From Rhodospirillaceae bacterium (lineage in GTDB: Bacteria; Pseudomonadota; Alphaproteobacteria; Rhodospirillales; Casp-alpha2), in assembly GCA_002706405.1 (NCBI GenBank), contig PALN01000027.1, forward strand, positions 1 through 54,022: a stretch of DNA of 54,022 nucleotides, given 5' to 3'. The translations under genes were made by a program, and so were the position numbers. Each line of letters opens with the position of its first letter. The stretch's first letter is position 1. Below, piece after piece: positions 8,805-18,873 of this stretch. Under the pieces are notes generated by a model. It worked only from the letters and a program-made list of their open reading frames with translations, was not told the origin of the DNA and did no database searches.

Positions 8805-10904
8805 ATGCCCGCATCCGATCCCGCAACGCCCGTGATCTTGGACATCAAGGAGCGCATCGCCGTCGTCACCATCGACAGCCCGCCCGTGAACGCCCTGGGC
8901 CATGCGGTGCGCAGCGGCGTTATGGCGGCCCTGGACAAGGCCGAGGCCGATGACGCCGTCGACGCCGTGGTGATCCGGGGCGCCGGGCGGTGCTTTTCCG
9001 GTGGTGCCGACATTCGAGAATTCGGCACGCCCCCGGCGGAACCGACCCTGCGTCAGGTCTGCGCCCGGGTTGAGGACTTTCCCAAGATCGTCGTCGCGGC
9101 CCTGCATTCGACGGCCTTCGGCGGGGGGCTGGAACTGCCGCTTTCCTGCCATTACCGGGTCGCGGACGCCTCGGCCCAGATCGCCCTGCCCGAGGTCAAG
9201 TTGGGCATTGTCCCCGGTTCCGGCGGCACGCAGCGTCTGCCGCGCATCGTCGGCGCCAAGCGGGCGTTGAAGGTCATCCTGTCCGGCGACCCGTTCGCTG
9301 CCCGGGAAGCCCATGACCTTGGCGTTCTGGATGCGATCCTGGACGGCGACCTGACCGCCGCCGCCGTGGCCTATGCGGCCAAGCTGGTGGCCGACGGCGC
9401 GCCCCTGCGCAAGGTCCGCGACCTCGCCGTCGCCGATGCGGATGCCGAGGTATTCGCCGAGGCGCGCAAGACCTGGGAAAAACGCTCGCGCGGGCTTCTG
9501 GCGCCGCTTGCCTGTATCGACTGTGTGGAAATCGCGGCGACCAAGTCCTTTGACGAAGGCATGCAGCGGGAGCGCGAGATTTTCGTGGCCTGCCGGGATT
9601 CCGAGCAGTCCAAGGCCCAGCGCCATCTGTTCTTCGCCGAACGCGAAGCCGCCAAGGTCAAGGACGTGCCGCGCGATACGGTCAAACGTCCCATCAACAC
9701 CGCTGCCGTCGTCGGCTGCGGCACCATGGGCGGCGGCATCGCCATGTGCCTGGTCAATGTCGGGATACCGGTGACCGTGCTGGAAACTTCCGAGGACGCG
9801 CTCAAGGCGGGCCTCGCCAAGATCGAAAAGAACTATGCCGCAACCGTGTCCAAGGGCCGCCTTACCCAGGCGGAGATGGACAAGCGCATGGGCCTGATCA
9901 ACGGCACCACCAACTACGCCGACCTGGGCCCGGCCGACATCGTGATCGAAGCCGTGTTCGAGGAAATGGACCTGAAGCGGACGATCTTCGGCGAACTGGA
10001 CAAGGTGATGAAGCCGGGGGCGGTGCTGGCGACCAATACCTCGACCCTGGATATCGACGAAATCGCCGCCGCGACAAAGCGGCCGGCGGATGTCATCGGC
10101 ACCCATTTCTTCAGCCCGGCCAATGTTATGAAGCTGATGGAAAACGTGCGCGGCAAGGAAACGGCCAAGGACGTCATCGCCACGGTCATGGCGCTGGGAA
10201 AAACCATTCAGAAAATCCCGGTCCTGGTCGGCAACTGCGACGGCTTCGTCGGCAACCGTATGTACCACCGCTATACCCGCCAGGCCTATTTCCTGCTGGA
10301 AGAAGGGGCCTTGCCGCAGCAGGTCGACAAGGTGTTCCTGGACTTCGGTTTCGCCATGGGTCCCCTGGCCGTGGGCGATCTGGCGGGGCTCGACGTCAGC
10401 TATCTGGTGCGCAAGCGCCAGGTGCAGTTCATCAAGCCGGGCGAGCGCTGGCCCGTGGCCGCCGACCGCGTGGTCGAAGCCGGCCGAAAGGGCCAGAAGA
10501 CCAACGCCGGCTGGTATCGCTACGAAGAAGGATCGCGCAAGCCGCTGCCGGACCCCGAGGTGCAGAAGATCATTGAAGCGACCTCGGCCGAACTGGGGAT
10601 CGAGCGCCGCGAGATCACGGACCAGGAAATCCACGAGCGCTGCTTCTATGCCCTGATCAACGAGGGGGCTAAAATCCTCGACGAGGGCATGGCCCAGCGC
10701 GCATCGGACATCGACATCATCTGGACCAACGGGTACGGCTTCCCCATCGCCAAGGGCGGGCCCATGTTCCACGCCGATCAGGTCGGTGCCAAGCATGTGT
10801 ACGAACGCCTGGCCCATTGGGCGAAGGTCGCCTCGCCGGCCCTGGAGCCGGCGCCGCTTCTGGAAAAGCTTGCCCGCACGGGCGGCACATTCGCCGATCT
10901 ATAG
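8805..10904 (+). CDS. Bifunctional enoyl-CoA hydratase / 3-hydroxyacyl-CoA dehydrogenase (FadB/FadJ-like)
   Basis: 699 aa fusion. Residues about 1-190 are a crotonase domain (GADIREF oxyanion region, TAFGGGLELPLSCHYRVAD, LPEVKLGIVPGSGGTQRLPR with the two catalytic Glu positions). From about 295 comes the NAD-binding domain AAVVGCGTMGGGIAM, then THFFSPANVMKLMENV with the catalytic His, and two C-terminal 3HCDH domains (FVGNRMYHRYTRQA; MAQRASDIDIIWTNGYGFP). It hydrates trans-2-enoyl-CoA and oxidises the 3-hydroxyacyl-CoA to 3-ketoacyl-CoA. RBS AGGAAG. It sits 27 bp after the TPP enzyme gene and 21 bp before the thiolase, so it is co-transcribed. Length matches the alphaproteobacterial FadB-like family. 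Confidence 0.95.
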   Translation: MPASDPATPVILDIKERIAVVTIDSPPVNALGHAVRSGVMAALDKAEADDAVDAVVIRGAGRCFSGGADIREFGTPPAEPTLRQVCARVEDFPKIVVAALHSTAFGGGLELPLSCHYRVADASAQIALPEVKLGIVPGSGGTQRLPRIVGAKRALKVILSGDPFAAREAHDLGVLDAILDGDLTAAAVAYAAKLVADGAPLRKVRDLAVADADAEVFAEARKTWEKRSRGLLAPLACIDCVEIAATKSFDEGMQREREIFVACRDSEQSKAQRHLFFAEREAAKVKDVPRDTVKRPINTAAVVGCGTMGGGIAMCLVNVGIPVTVLETSEDALKAGLAKIEKNYAATVSKGRLTQAEMDKRMGLINGTTNYADLGPADIVIEAVFEEMDLKRTIFGELDKVMKPGAVLATNTSTLDIDEIAAATKRPADVIGTHFFSPANVMKLMENVRGKETAKDVIATVMALGKTIQKIPVLVGNCDGFVGNRMYHRYTRQAYFLLEEGALPQQVDKVFLDFGFAMGPLAVGDLAGLDVSYLVRKRQVQFIKPGERWPVAADRVVEAGRKGQKTNAGWYRYEEGSRKPLPDPEVQKIIEATSAELGIERREITDQEIHERCFYALINEGAKILDEGMAQRASDIDIIWTNGYGFPIAKGGPMFHADQVGAKHVYERLAHWAKVASPALEPAPLLEKLARTGGTFADL

Positions 10905-10925
10905 AGACCAAGAAGGAACAAGAAT

Positions 10926-12107
10926 ATGCAACGCGCCGTCATCGTTTCCACCGCTCGCACCCCCATCGGCAAAGCCGGCCGGGGTGCCTTCAACAACACC
11001 CATGGCGCGACCCTGGGTGGGCACGTCATCAAGCACGCGGTTGCGCGTGCCGGGATCGACCCGGCCGAGGTCGAAGACGTGGTGCTGGGCTGCGGCATGC
11101 CCGAAGGGGCGACGGGCAAGAACATCGCCCGCATGTCGGTGATCCGCGCCGGCCTGCCGGTGACGACCGGCGGTACGACCATCAACCGGCTGTGCGCCTC
11201 GGGGCTGCAAGCCATCGCCGTGGCGGCCAACCGGGTCGTCATGGACGGCCTTCCGGTGGCCGTCGCCGGCGGTCTGGAAAGCATCAGCCTGGTCCGCGAC
11301 AGCGCCATGAAGAACGAGGTCAAGGAAGACTGGCTTATGGAGCATAAGCCGGAAATGTGGATCCCGATGATCGACACGGCGGACCTGGTGGCCGCGCGTT
11401 ACGGCATCACTCGCGCCGCCCAGGACGAATACTCCCTGGAAAGCCAAATGCGCACGGCGGCGGCGCAGCAGGCGGGCAAGTTCGATGACGAGATCGTGCC
11501 GCTGACCTCCACCATGCGGGTCAAGAACCGGGAAACGGGCGATGTCACGGAACAGGAAGTGACCCTGGACAAGGACGAGGGTAACCGCCCCAGCACGACG
11601 CTTGAGGCCCTGGCCAAGCTGGAGCCGGTCATGGGGCCAGGCAAGTTCGTCACGGCGGGCAATGCCTCGCAACTGTCGGACGGGGCTTCGGCCTGTGTCA
11701 TCATGACGGAGAAAGAGGCCGAACGCCGGGGCCTGCAGCCGCTCGGCATCTTCAAGGGCTTGGCCACGGCGGGGTGCGAGCCCGATGAAATGGGCATCGG
11801 CCCGGTGTTCGCCATCCCGCGCCTGCTGGAGCGCCAGGGAATGAAGATGGACGACATCGACCTGTGGGAACTGAACGAAGCCTTCGCGTCACAGGTTCTC
11901 TACTGTCGCGACAAGCTGGGTATTCCGCAGGAGATTCTGAACGTCAACGGCGGTGGGATTTCCGTGGGCCATCCCTTCGGCATGACCGGCGCCCGCCTGA
12001 CCGGCCATGCCCTGATCGAAGGCAAGCGCCGGGGGGCGAAGAACGTGGTCGTCACCATGTGCATCGGCGGCGGCATGGGCGCGGCGGGCCTGTTCGAGGT
12101 CTGCTGA
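10926..12107 (+). CDS. Acetyl-CoA C-acyltransferase (thiolase)
   Basis: 393 aa, normal thiolase length. It carries the acyl-accepting Cys in [16 protein letters not shown] (about Cys90), the active-site [19 protein letters not shown] (His) and [13 protein letters not shown] (second Cys). The N-terminal [14 protein letters not shown] is typical. It cleaves 3-ketoacyl-CoA with CoA to acetyl-CoA plus a shortened acyl-CoA, completing the cycle begun by the upstream genes. RBS AAGGA with a start at 10926. Last gene of the operon, convergent with the MHYT histidine kinase at a 13-bp gap. Confidence 0.95.
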   Translation: MQRAVIVSTARTPIGKAGRGAFNNTHGATLGGHVIKHAVARAGIDPAEVEDVVLGCGMPEGATGKNIARMSVIRAGLPVTTGGTTINRLCASGLQAIAVAANRVVMDGLPVAVAGGLESISLVRDSAMKNEVKEDWLMEHKPEMWIPMIDTADLVAARYGITRAAQDEYSLESQMRTAAAQQAGKFDDEIVPLTSTMRVKNRETGDVTEQEVTLDKDEGNRPSTTLEALAKLEPVMGPGKFVTAGNASQLSDGASACVIMTEKEAERRGLQPLGIFKGLATAGCEPDEMGIGPVFAIPRLLERQGMKMDDIDLWELNEAFASQVLYCRDKLGIPQEILNVNGGGISVGHPFGMTGARLTGHALIEGKRRGAKNVVVTMCIGGGMGAAGLFEVC

Positions 12108-12120
12108 TCTCGCTTGTGGG

Positions 12121-14001
12121 CTAGGCGGCGTTGGCGGTTTTCGGCCACAACGTGGTGACGACGGTGCCTTTGCCCATTTCGCTTTCCAGCGAAAATTTTC
12201 CGCCGTTGAGGGCAAGCAGCCGGTTGACGATGTAAAGGCCAAGGCCGGCCCCCTTGGTGCCGTTGCTGCCGGTCGTTGCCTGATAGGGCGTCAGGGCCTG
12301 CGGGAACGGCTGGCCGATGGTGCTGATCAGGTCGGCCGGAATGCCGGGTCCGTTGTCGGCCACCAGGATGCGGACAAATTCGCCGGACACGTCCGGGTCG
12401 ACCCGGATTTCGACCTTCACGTCCGAACCGCCGTGGGTGATGGAATTGTTGGCGAGGTTCAGAACGATCTGGCGGAAGGATTGCCGATCGGCGGCGACCA
12501 GCACCGGTTTTCCGGTGGTGGTGACGGACAGGCGCGGCGCGCTGGACAACAGGGTCGCGCGCAACGGGCGAAGGGCGTTTTCGACTTCTTCCACAGCGTC
12601 GAAGGTTTCCGTCTGCAGCGCGCGGTTTCCCGATTCAATGATCGACACGTCGAGAATTTCGTTCACCAATGACAACAGATGGGCGCCGCTGGTGCGGATG
12701 TCGGTCAGGTAATCGACCAGGCGGTCCGGGTCGTCGCGCATGTTCTTGATCTGCAGAAGCAGGTCGGCCAGGCCGATGATGGCGTTCAGCGGCGTGCGCA
12801 GTTCATGGCTCATGTGCGACATGAACTCGGATTTCGCGTGGTTGGCCTTCTCCGCATCGTCCTTCGCCTGGGCCAGGGCCAGGGCGGCGACCATGCGTTC
12901 GGTGATATCGCGCAGGGCCGCGACGATAACCGTGCGGTTGTGCTCTTTCACCTCCGACAGGGCCGCTTCAAGAAACACCACGGATCCGTCAGCCCGGTGG
13001 CCGACCACTTCGAAGCCGTCGCCGCCGGCCCGGCGCGCCGCCGGGTCCAGCAGGTAGCGCATCAAATTCCGTTTTCGCGTGCCTTCGGCGGCGTCGCTGA
13101 TCAGCGCGGTCAGGGGTTGGCCGATGATGGCGTCGGCGCCCAGCCCGAAGATGCGCTCCGCCGCCCGGTTGCAGGTCTCGATGGTGCCCCGCTCGTCCAG
13201 GGTGATCACCGCGTCGGCCACGTTGTCCATGATCAGTTGCAGGCGCTGTCCGGTTTGGTGTGCCCGTTGGGTCGCTTCCATGCGGTGTAGGATTTCCGAT
13301 GCCAGTCGCCGGTCGAGCACGACGGCGGCGATCCCGGCGATCAGGATCAATGAGGCGACGATGGCGGTGGCGCCGGCCAGGACGTCCGATCCGAGGTATT
13401 GGGCGGAATTCGGTGCGCCCTCGCGCGCGAAGCAGATGGTCGAACTCATGGCCGTGTAATGCATGCCCGCGACGGCCAGGCCGATGAACAGGGCCGACAG
13501 GCTTTCTCCGCTCAGGGTGCGGATGGTATCGCGACGGGACATTCGGAAGGCGGCCCAAAGCGCGCACATGGCCAGGGCCACGGCGACAAGCAGGGATAAG
13601 GCGAACAGCAATGGGTCGTAGCGAATGAAGGCGTCGAAATCGACCGCCGCCATCCCGGTATAATGCATGAGCCCGATGCCGCTTCCGAGAACGATGCCGC
13701 CGAGAAAGAGGCGGAATCGGGTGACCCGGGCATGGGCCACGATCTGCAGGTTCCAGGCACTCGCAAGGACGGCCGGTACGGCCGACCCCATGGTCACAAG
13801 CGGGTCGTAGCTCATTTCGATCGGCAATTGGTAGGCAAGCATGCCGACGAAATGCATGGCCCAGATGCCGAGACCCATGATCAGCGCGCCGCCGGCCATC
13901 CACAGATGGCGCCGGGGGGAATCCTCGTGTTCGGCGATGCGATGCAGCAGATGGATGAAGGAGAACCCGGCAAGCGTCGCGATGAAGAACGACAGGAACA
14001 C
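12121..14001 (-). CDS. MHYT-domain sensor histidine kinase
   Basis: At least 626 aa. The N-terminal membrane sensor carries three MHYT-type repeats (AMHFVGM, LMHYTGMAA, GMHYTAMSS), proposed to bind copper and sense O2, CO or NO. A PAS domain follows (VADAVITLDERGTIETCN), then HisKA with HMSHELRTPLNAI (about His399) and HATPase_c with LNLANNSITHG, DNGPGIPADL and GAGLGLYIVNRLLALNGG. No receiver domain and no adjacent response regulator. The start is doubtful: 14001 is a GTG with no RBS, and family-like residues (ASYDPVLV) continue in frame upstream to a stop at 14098-14100, with only ATT (14052) or CTG (14070) as possible starts there. Confidence 0.87.
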   Translation of the reverse strand: MFLSFFIATLAGFSFIHLLHRIAEHEDSPRRHLWMAGGALIMGLGIWAMHFVGMLAYQLPIEMSYDPLVTMGSAVPAVLASAWNLQIVAHARVTRFRLFLGGIVLGSGIGLMHYTGMAAVDFDAFIRYDPLLFALSLLVAVALAMCALWAAFRMSRRDTIRTLSGESLSALFIGLAVAGMHYTAMSSTICFAREGAPNSAQYLGSDVLAGATAIVASLILIAGIAAVVLDRRLASEILHRMEATQRAHQTGQRLQLIMDNVADAVITLDERGTIETCNRAAERIFGLGADAIIGQPLTALISDAAEGTRKRNLMRYLLDPAARRAGGDGFEVVGHRADGSVVFLEAALSEVKEHNRTVIVAALRDITERMVAALALAQAKDDAEKANHAKSEFMSHMSHELRTPLNAIIGLADLLLQIKNMRDDPDRLVDYLTDIRTSGAHLLSLVNEILDVSIIESGNRALQTETFDAVEEVENALRPLRATLLSSAPRLSVTTTGKPVLVAADRQSFRQIVLNLANNSITHGGSDVKVEIRVDPDVSGEFVRILVADNGPGIPADLISTIGQPFPQALTPYQATTGSNGTKGAGLGLYIVNRLLALNGGKFSLESEMGKGTVVTTLWPKTANAA

Positions 14002-14385
14002 CAGAACGGGGTCATAGGATGCCGACAGGACGACCGTCGGGTCGACATCAATGGCGAAGAAACGGGCCAGATCCTGGGATGAAAACTGTATGCCTGTTCA
14101 TCCGGTTACATTCTGTGGCCGGCCATCGACCTGAGGCGCCGGCACGGTAGGGTGCGGGCGAGCGTGAACTTGGAAAAATAGCAGGACCTGAAACAGTCTG
14201 GATGTGATCCAGAGCACGGCATGGCGAACTTTCCGAGGCAGGCTAATCCAGGGGTGCAACGTGCCATAAATAAGACCGCTCACATATATGTCTTCCGGCT
14301 AGCCTGCGGCTCGATGATTCTTTGTGAATTCATATATTTGCACCGGGTTTCACCTGCTGGAGTTTCCACGTCGGAAGGACCGGAA
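14002..14385. other. Stretch without a clear gene
   Basis: About 380 bp between the kinase and the racemase-like gene. The first 100 bp probably encode the missing N-terminus of the MHYT kinase. The rest holds the divergent promoter region, with an AT-rich patch (ACATATATGT and CATATATTTG, about 14281-14342). I see no small ORF with a good ribosome-binding site and no terminator. Confidence 0.4.
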
Positions 14386-15090
14386 ATGATTGCCATGGCC
14401 GCCGATTTTCCGCTTTATAGCCGGGCCATGACAAAACAAATCGCATTGATCCATGCCACCCGCGAAGCCATTACGCCGGTCGAGACCGCGTTCCGGGATC
14501 TATGGCCCGATGCCGAGCATTGGACCTTGCTGGACGAGAGCCTGACCATGGACTTGGCCGCGGCGGGCGGCAAGCTGACCCCGGCGTTGACTGAACGGTT
14601 TCTGAACCTGGCGGCCTATGCCAAGGCACGGCAACCGGACGGTATCCTGTTCACCTGTTCCGCGTTCGGCGCGATCATCGATCAGATTGCGGCGCAGTAC
14701 GATGTGCCGGTCATGAAGCCGAACGAGGCAATTCTCGACGCCGCCCTGGCCCAGGGCGGGCGCGTCGGCCTGCTGGCGACCCATCCCCAGACTCTGCCGG
14801 ACATGACGGCGGATATGGAAAAGCTAGCGGCGGCCCGGAACGTCGATTTGACGGTCGCCCCTCTGTTGGTTGAGGGCGCCTGGGCGGACCTGGGGGCGGG
14901 CAATCGGGCGGCCCATGACCGGGCGGTGGTCGCGGCAGCCCCCCGGCTGAGCGATTGCGGCTGCATCGTGCTGGCGCAATTTTCCATGGCGCCGCTGGCG
15001 GCGGAAATCGCGGCTGACACGGGCCTGTCGGTGCTGACCAGCCCGCACGCCGCCGTCGCCGAAATGAAACGCCGCGTGAACGGGACGTAA
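14386..15090 (+). CDS. Aspartate/glutamate racemase family protein
   Basis: 234 aa from the ATG at 14386, which has AAGGA 6 nt upstream; homology would also allow a start at 14428 (MTKQIALIHAT), which has no RBS. It keeps the two-cysteine arrangement of the Asp/Glu racemase and hydantoin racemase superfamily: ILFTCSAFGAI (first Cys) and LSDCGCIVLAQFSMAPL (second Cys). The second half repeats the first in fold, as expected for the pseudo-dimeric family. Substrate unknown: arylmalonate decarboxylase-like and hydantoin racemase-like members share these features. Transcribed alone. Confidence 0.82.
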   Translation: MIAMAADFPLYSRAMTKQIALIHATREAITPVETAFRDLWPDAEHWTLLDESLTMDLAAAGGKLTPALTERFLNLAAYAKARQPDGILFTCSAFGAIIDQIAAQYDVPVMKPNEAILDAALAQGGRVGLLATHPQTLPDMTADMEKLAAARNVDLTVAPLLVEGAWADLGAGNRAAHDRAVVAAAPRLSDCGCIVLAQFSMAPLAAEIAADTGLSVLTSPHAAVAEMKRRVNGT

Positions 15091-15106
15091 CGGGGCCGCG
15101 CGGGCC

Positions 15107-15256
15107 TTATGACTTGGTGATCAGCGCCATCACGACGGCGACGCCGATCGCGATCAACACCCCGAAAATCAGAATATCCCGCATCGACTTGGGCCGCGGC
15201 TGGTTCTGCTCCTCGGTCTGGTCTTGGGGCGCCTGGCTTGTGGGGTTCGTGTCCAT
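15107..15256 (-). CDS. Small single-pass membrane protein (hypothetical)
   Basis: 49 aa. A hydrophilic Q/P/T-rich N-terminus (MDTNPTSQAPQDQTEEQNQP) precedes one C-terminal transmembrane helix (ILIFGVLIAIGVAVVMALIT), so it should be tail-anchored in the inner membrane. The start at 15256 has AGGAG 6 nt upstream. A perfect GGAAC-N16-CGTT promoter lies 43-67 bp upstream, making it a predicted member of the general stress regulon. It is divergent from an ECF sigma factor. Function unknown. Confidence 0.75.
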   Translation of the reverse strand: MDTNPTSQAPQDQTEEQNQPRPKSMRDILIFGVLIAIGVAVVMALITKS

Positions 15257-15298
15257 GACCTGCTCCTCTCGTCTGTTCATAAACCCGATCAATGGATA

Positions 15299-15323
15299 AA
15301 CGGCCGGGCCGGGAAAAGGTTCC
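15299..15323 (-). promoter_or_regulatory. EcfG-type general stress promoter, GGAAC-N16-CGTT
   Basis: On the minus strand, GGAAC (15323-15319) and CGTT (15302-15299) are separated by exactly 16 nt. This is the consensus for the alphaproteobacterial general stress sigma factor EcfG/SigT. It points at the 49-aa membrane protein with a leader of about 35-40 nt. Match seen directly; use by EcfG is inference. Confidence 0.7.
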
Positions 15324-15365
15324 CGCCGCGGGCCAGAAGGCCCGAAATATGCTATGATCGGAGCC

Positions 15366-15845
15366 ATGACCGAGAGGCGGCTCATGCAGGCGATCGAGGA
15401 TCAGATTCCCCAACTGCAGCGCTATGCGCGGTTCCTCGAAGCCACACCCGACCGGGCAGACGACCTGCTGCAGGACTGTCTGGAACGCGGCGTGGCACGC
15501 CTTGATCGGTTCCAGGCCGGGACGGACATGCGGGCCTGGTTGTTCGCCGTCATGCATAACCTGTTCATTGATCGCGCGCGGCGCCGGCAGCGGCGGGGGG
15601 CTCATGTTCCCATCGGGGAATGGTTGACGGAAATTCATCAGCCCCCCGACCAAATCGACCGCCTGCGCCTTAAGGATCTGGACCGCGCCTTGACCGTGCT
15701 GAGCCCCCGGGACCGGTGGATTCTTCATCTCGTGGTGATCGAGGGCAAACGCTACCACGATGTCGCCCGCGAGCTGGACATCGCCCTTGGAACGGTCAAA
15801 AGCGGCCTGTCACGGGCGCGCCGGGCGCTGGCCCGCGCGGCCTGA
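15366..15845 (+). CDS. RNA polymerase sigma factor, ECF family
   Basis: 159 aa from the ATG at 15366 (another ATG at 15354 is possible). Region 2 is ADDLLQDCLERGVARLDRFQAGTDMRAWLFAVMHNLFIDRARR, carrying the RNAP-core and -10 recognition surfaces. Region 4 is LSPRDRWILHLVVIEGKRYHDVARELDIALGTVKSGLSRARRAL, a helix-turn-helix for the -35. No anti-sigma (NepR, zinc anti-sigma or FecR-like) gene is adjacent. EcfG-like features in region 2 (GTDMRAWLF) are suggestive, but assignment to the EcfG group needs a tree. Divergent from the stress-promoter gene, so the pair may be linked. Confidence 0.9.
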   Translation: MTERRLMQAIEDQIPQLQRYARFLEATPDRADDLLQDCLERGVARLDRFQAGTDMRAWLFAVMHNLFIDRARRRQRRGAHVPIGEWLTEIHQPPDQIDRLRLKDLDRALTVLSPRDRWILHLVVIEGKRYHDVARELDIALGTVKSGLSRARRALARAA

Positions 15846-16022
15846 CGTCGGATCCCGTCGGGAAATCGCCACATTCGTTCCGCCAAATAGAAAACCATCC
15901 CGTACTTCGGAAAGCGTCCTTGCGAATTGACGGCGCCGTCCAGAGGTCAGTGGCGCGTACAGCCCGCAATGCGGTTTGCGCGATTCCTTTCATGCATTGC
16001 TTCGAAAGAGGAAGAAGATCAC

Positions 16023-16472
16023 ATGACCTATCGAACTCGTATTCGAAAACCGATGACCATTCTCGCCGCCGCCACGGCGGTCGCTGCCATGCTTTCCAGT
16101 GCGCCGGGCACCGCCCAGGCGGCCGGTGATAACGTCAATGCCCAGGAAGCCACGGCAGGGGAAACCGTCGATGACTTTATCGGCTGGGCCGACAACCAGG
16201 CCAAGGCCCTGGACAGCAAATTGGATGAAGTGGCTTCCCAGGCCAAGGAAGCCGGCGCCAACGCCGCCGACGAGGTCAAGGAGGAATGGCGCGACGCCCG
16301 CGCCGCCATTGACCGTCAGCGCGACGCGCTCGATCAGCAGATCGCCGAATTGAAAAAGTCGGCCAAGGGCGAATGGACGGATGCCAAGGAGGCGACCAAG
16401 GAAGGTCTGGCCGCGCTCGGTGACAAGATCGAGGAGCTCCGTGCCATGATCGCGGGTCAGGAAAAATCCTAA
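16023..16472 (+). CDS. Exported coiled-coil protein (hypothetical)
   Basis: 149 aa. A signal peptide (TILAAATAVAAMLSSAPGTAQAA) is cut near AQA-AGD, leaving a highly charged alanine-rich helical protein with heptad-like repeats (KALDSKLDEVASQAKEAG, then KEEWRDARAAIDRQRDALDQ). No cysteines or enzymatic motif. The start at 16023 follows GAGGAAGAAGATCAC. Composition resembles apolipophorin-like/YtxH-type stress proteins, but this is not an assignment. It lies 77 bp before superoxide dismutase on the same strand and may be part of an envelope stress response. Confidence 0.75.
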   Translation: MTYRTRIRKPMTILAAATAVAAMLSSAPGTAQAAGDNVNAQEATAGETVDDFIGWADNQAKALDSKLDEVASQAKEAGANAADEVKEEWRDARAAIDRQRDALDQQIAELKKSAKGEWTDAKEATKEGLAALGDKIEELRAMIAGQEKS

Positions 16473-16549
16473 ACCGTGGAGCCGCCGGCGGTCGCCACGG
16501 TGGCCGCCGGCCGACCACGCCATGTCTCACCACAACGAAGGAAACCACG

Positions 16550-17173
16550 ATGACGTTCAATCTCCCCGACCTTCCCTATGCCCAGGATGCCCTGGCCCCG
16601 CATATGTCGGAACAGACGCTTAACTTTCACCACGGAAAACATCACAAGGGATACGTCGACAAGCTGAACGATGCCGTCAAGGGCACGGATTATGACGGCA
16701 TGGAATTGCTCGATGTCGCCCGCCGGGCCCACGAAAAAGGCGATACGGCCGTGTTCAACAACGCGGCGCAGGCCTGGAACCACGCGTTCTTCTGGCGCTG
16801 CATGTCGCCGGCGACGCCGGTCGAACCGCAAGGACCGCTGGCCGAAAAAATTGCTGCCACCTTCGGGTCCCTGCCGCAGTTGCGCACGCGGTTCATTGCC
16901 GAAGGCATGGCACGGTTCGGGTCCGGCTGGGTGTGGCTGGTCGAAGGAACCGACGGCGTGCTCGACGTGGTCAGCACGGCCAATGCCGATCTGCCGCAGA
17001 CCGCAGGACTGAAACCGCTTTTGACCTGCGATCTGTGGGAACATGCCTATTACCTGGATTATCAGAATGCCCGGCAGGCGTTCCTGGAAGTATTTTTCGA
17101 CCATCTGGTCGACTGGGATTTCGCCGCGACATGCCTGAATACCCAGGGTGATTCGAACATTCTCGCCGCCTGA
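16550..17173 (+). CDS. sodB: Superoxide dismutase (Fe/Mn type)
   Basis: 207 aa. Converts superoxide to O2 and H2O2. All four metal ligands are present: His in NFHHGKHHKGYVDKLN, His in QAWNHAFFW, and Asp and His in DLWEHAYYLDYQN. The N-terminus NLPDLPYAQDALAPHMSEQTLNF is standard. QAWNHAFFW and the overall pattern resemble the Fe-SOD branch, but Fe versus Mn cannot be settled from this. RBS GAAGGAAACCACG. No signal peptide, so cytoplasmic. Confidence 0.95.
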   Translation: MTFNLPDLPYAQDALAPHMSEQTLNFHHGKHHKGYVDKLNDAVKGTDYDGMELLDVARRAHEKGDTAVFNNAAQAWNHAFFWRCMSPATPVEPQGPLAEKIAATFGSLPQLRTRFIAEGMARFGSGWVWLVEGTDGVLDVVSTANADLPQTAGLKPLLTCDLWEHAYYLDYQNARQAFLEVFFDHLVDWDFAATCLNTQGDSNILAA

Positions 17174-17186
17174 CGACGGCCCCCAC

Positions 17187-17242
17187 CGGCAACCGGAATC
17201 AAGGGCGCGCGCGGCGCGAATTCCCTTGACTTTCCGGTGCCG
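17187..17242 (+). terminator. Large hairpin downstream of sodB
   Basis: The arms at 17187-17205 and 17223-17242 are nearly perfect complements (left CGGCAACCGGAATCAAGGG; the right reads CCCTTGACTTTCCGGTGCCG), with a second CGCGC/GCGCG stem inside the loop. There is no T tract after it. It is probably the sodB terminator or an mRNA 3'-end stabiliser. The remaining 17243-17488 holds the helicase leader and no gene I can support. Confidence 0.55.
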
Positions 17243-17488
17243 TTGGCGCCTTGTGGCGTCAGCGACACCCCCATTCAGGTCGAATTTCGATCGCTTGCCG
17301 GACCCGACCACGTCGATCCGGTCTTCTGTCATACCGACATCTTAGGGCGTTTCGTCAGGCGGGTTTCTGCATCGATGCAGGGAACCCGGCCGAGAATGCT
17401 TGCATGATGCCGGCGAACCTGCCGCCCCCGACACGATCGCATGGGGGCGCGGGAGAAGACCAATTGATCGAGAGAGTATACATATAAC

Positions 17489-18829
<1,341 letters not shown>

Positions 18830-18873
18830 CACGATCCGGGGTCGACCTGGGGCAGATGTCCCAACGGTCGATC

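Noticed and set aside
7056..10817. Open frame of 1253 codons on the minus strand opposite the TPP enzyme and FadB-like genes
   Set aside because: It mirrors well-supported genes with intact catalytic motifs; long antisense frames are common in GC-rich DNA, and its translation shows the H/D/G/A-rich composition of a shadow frame.
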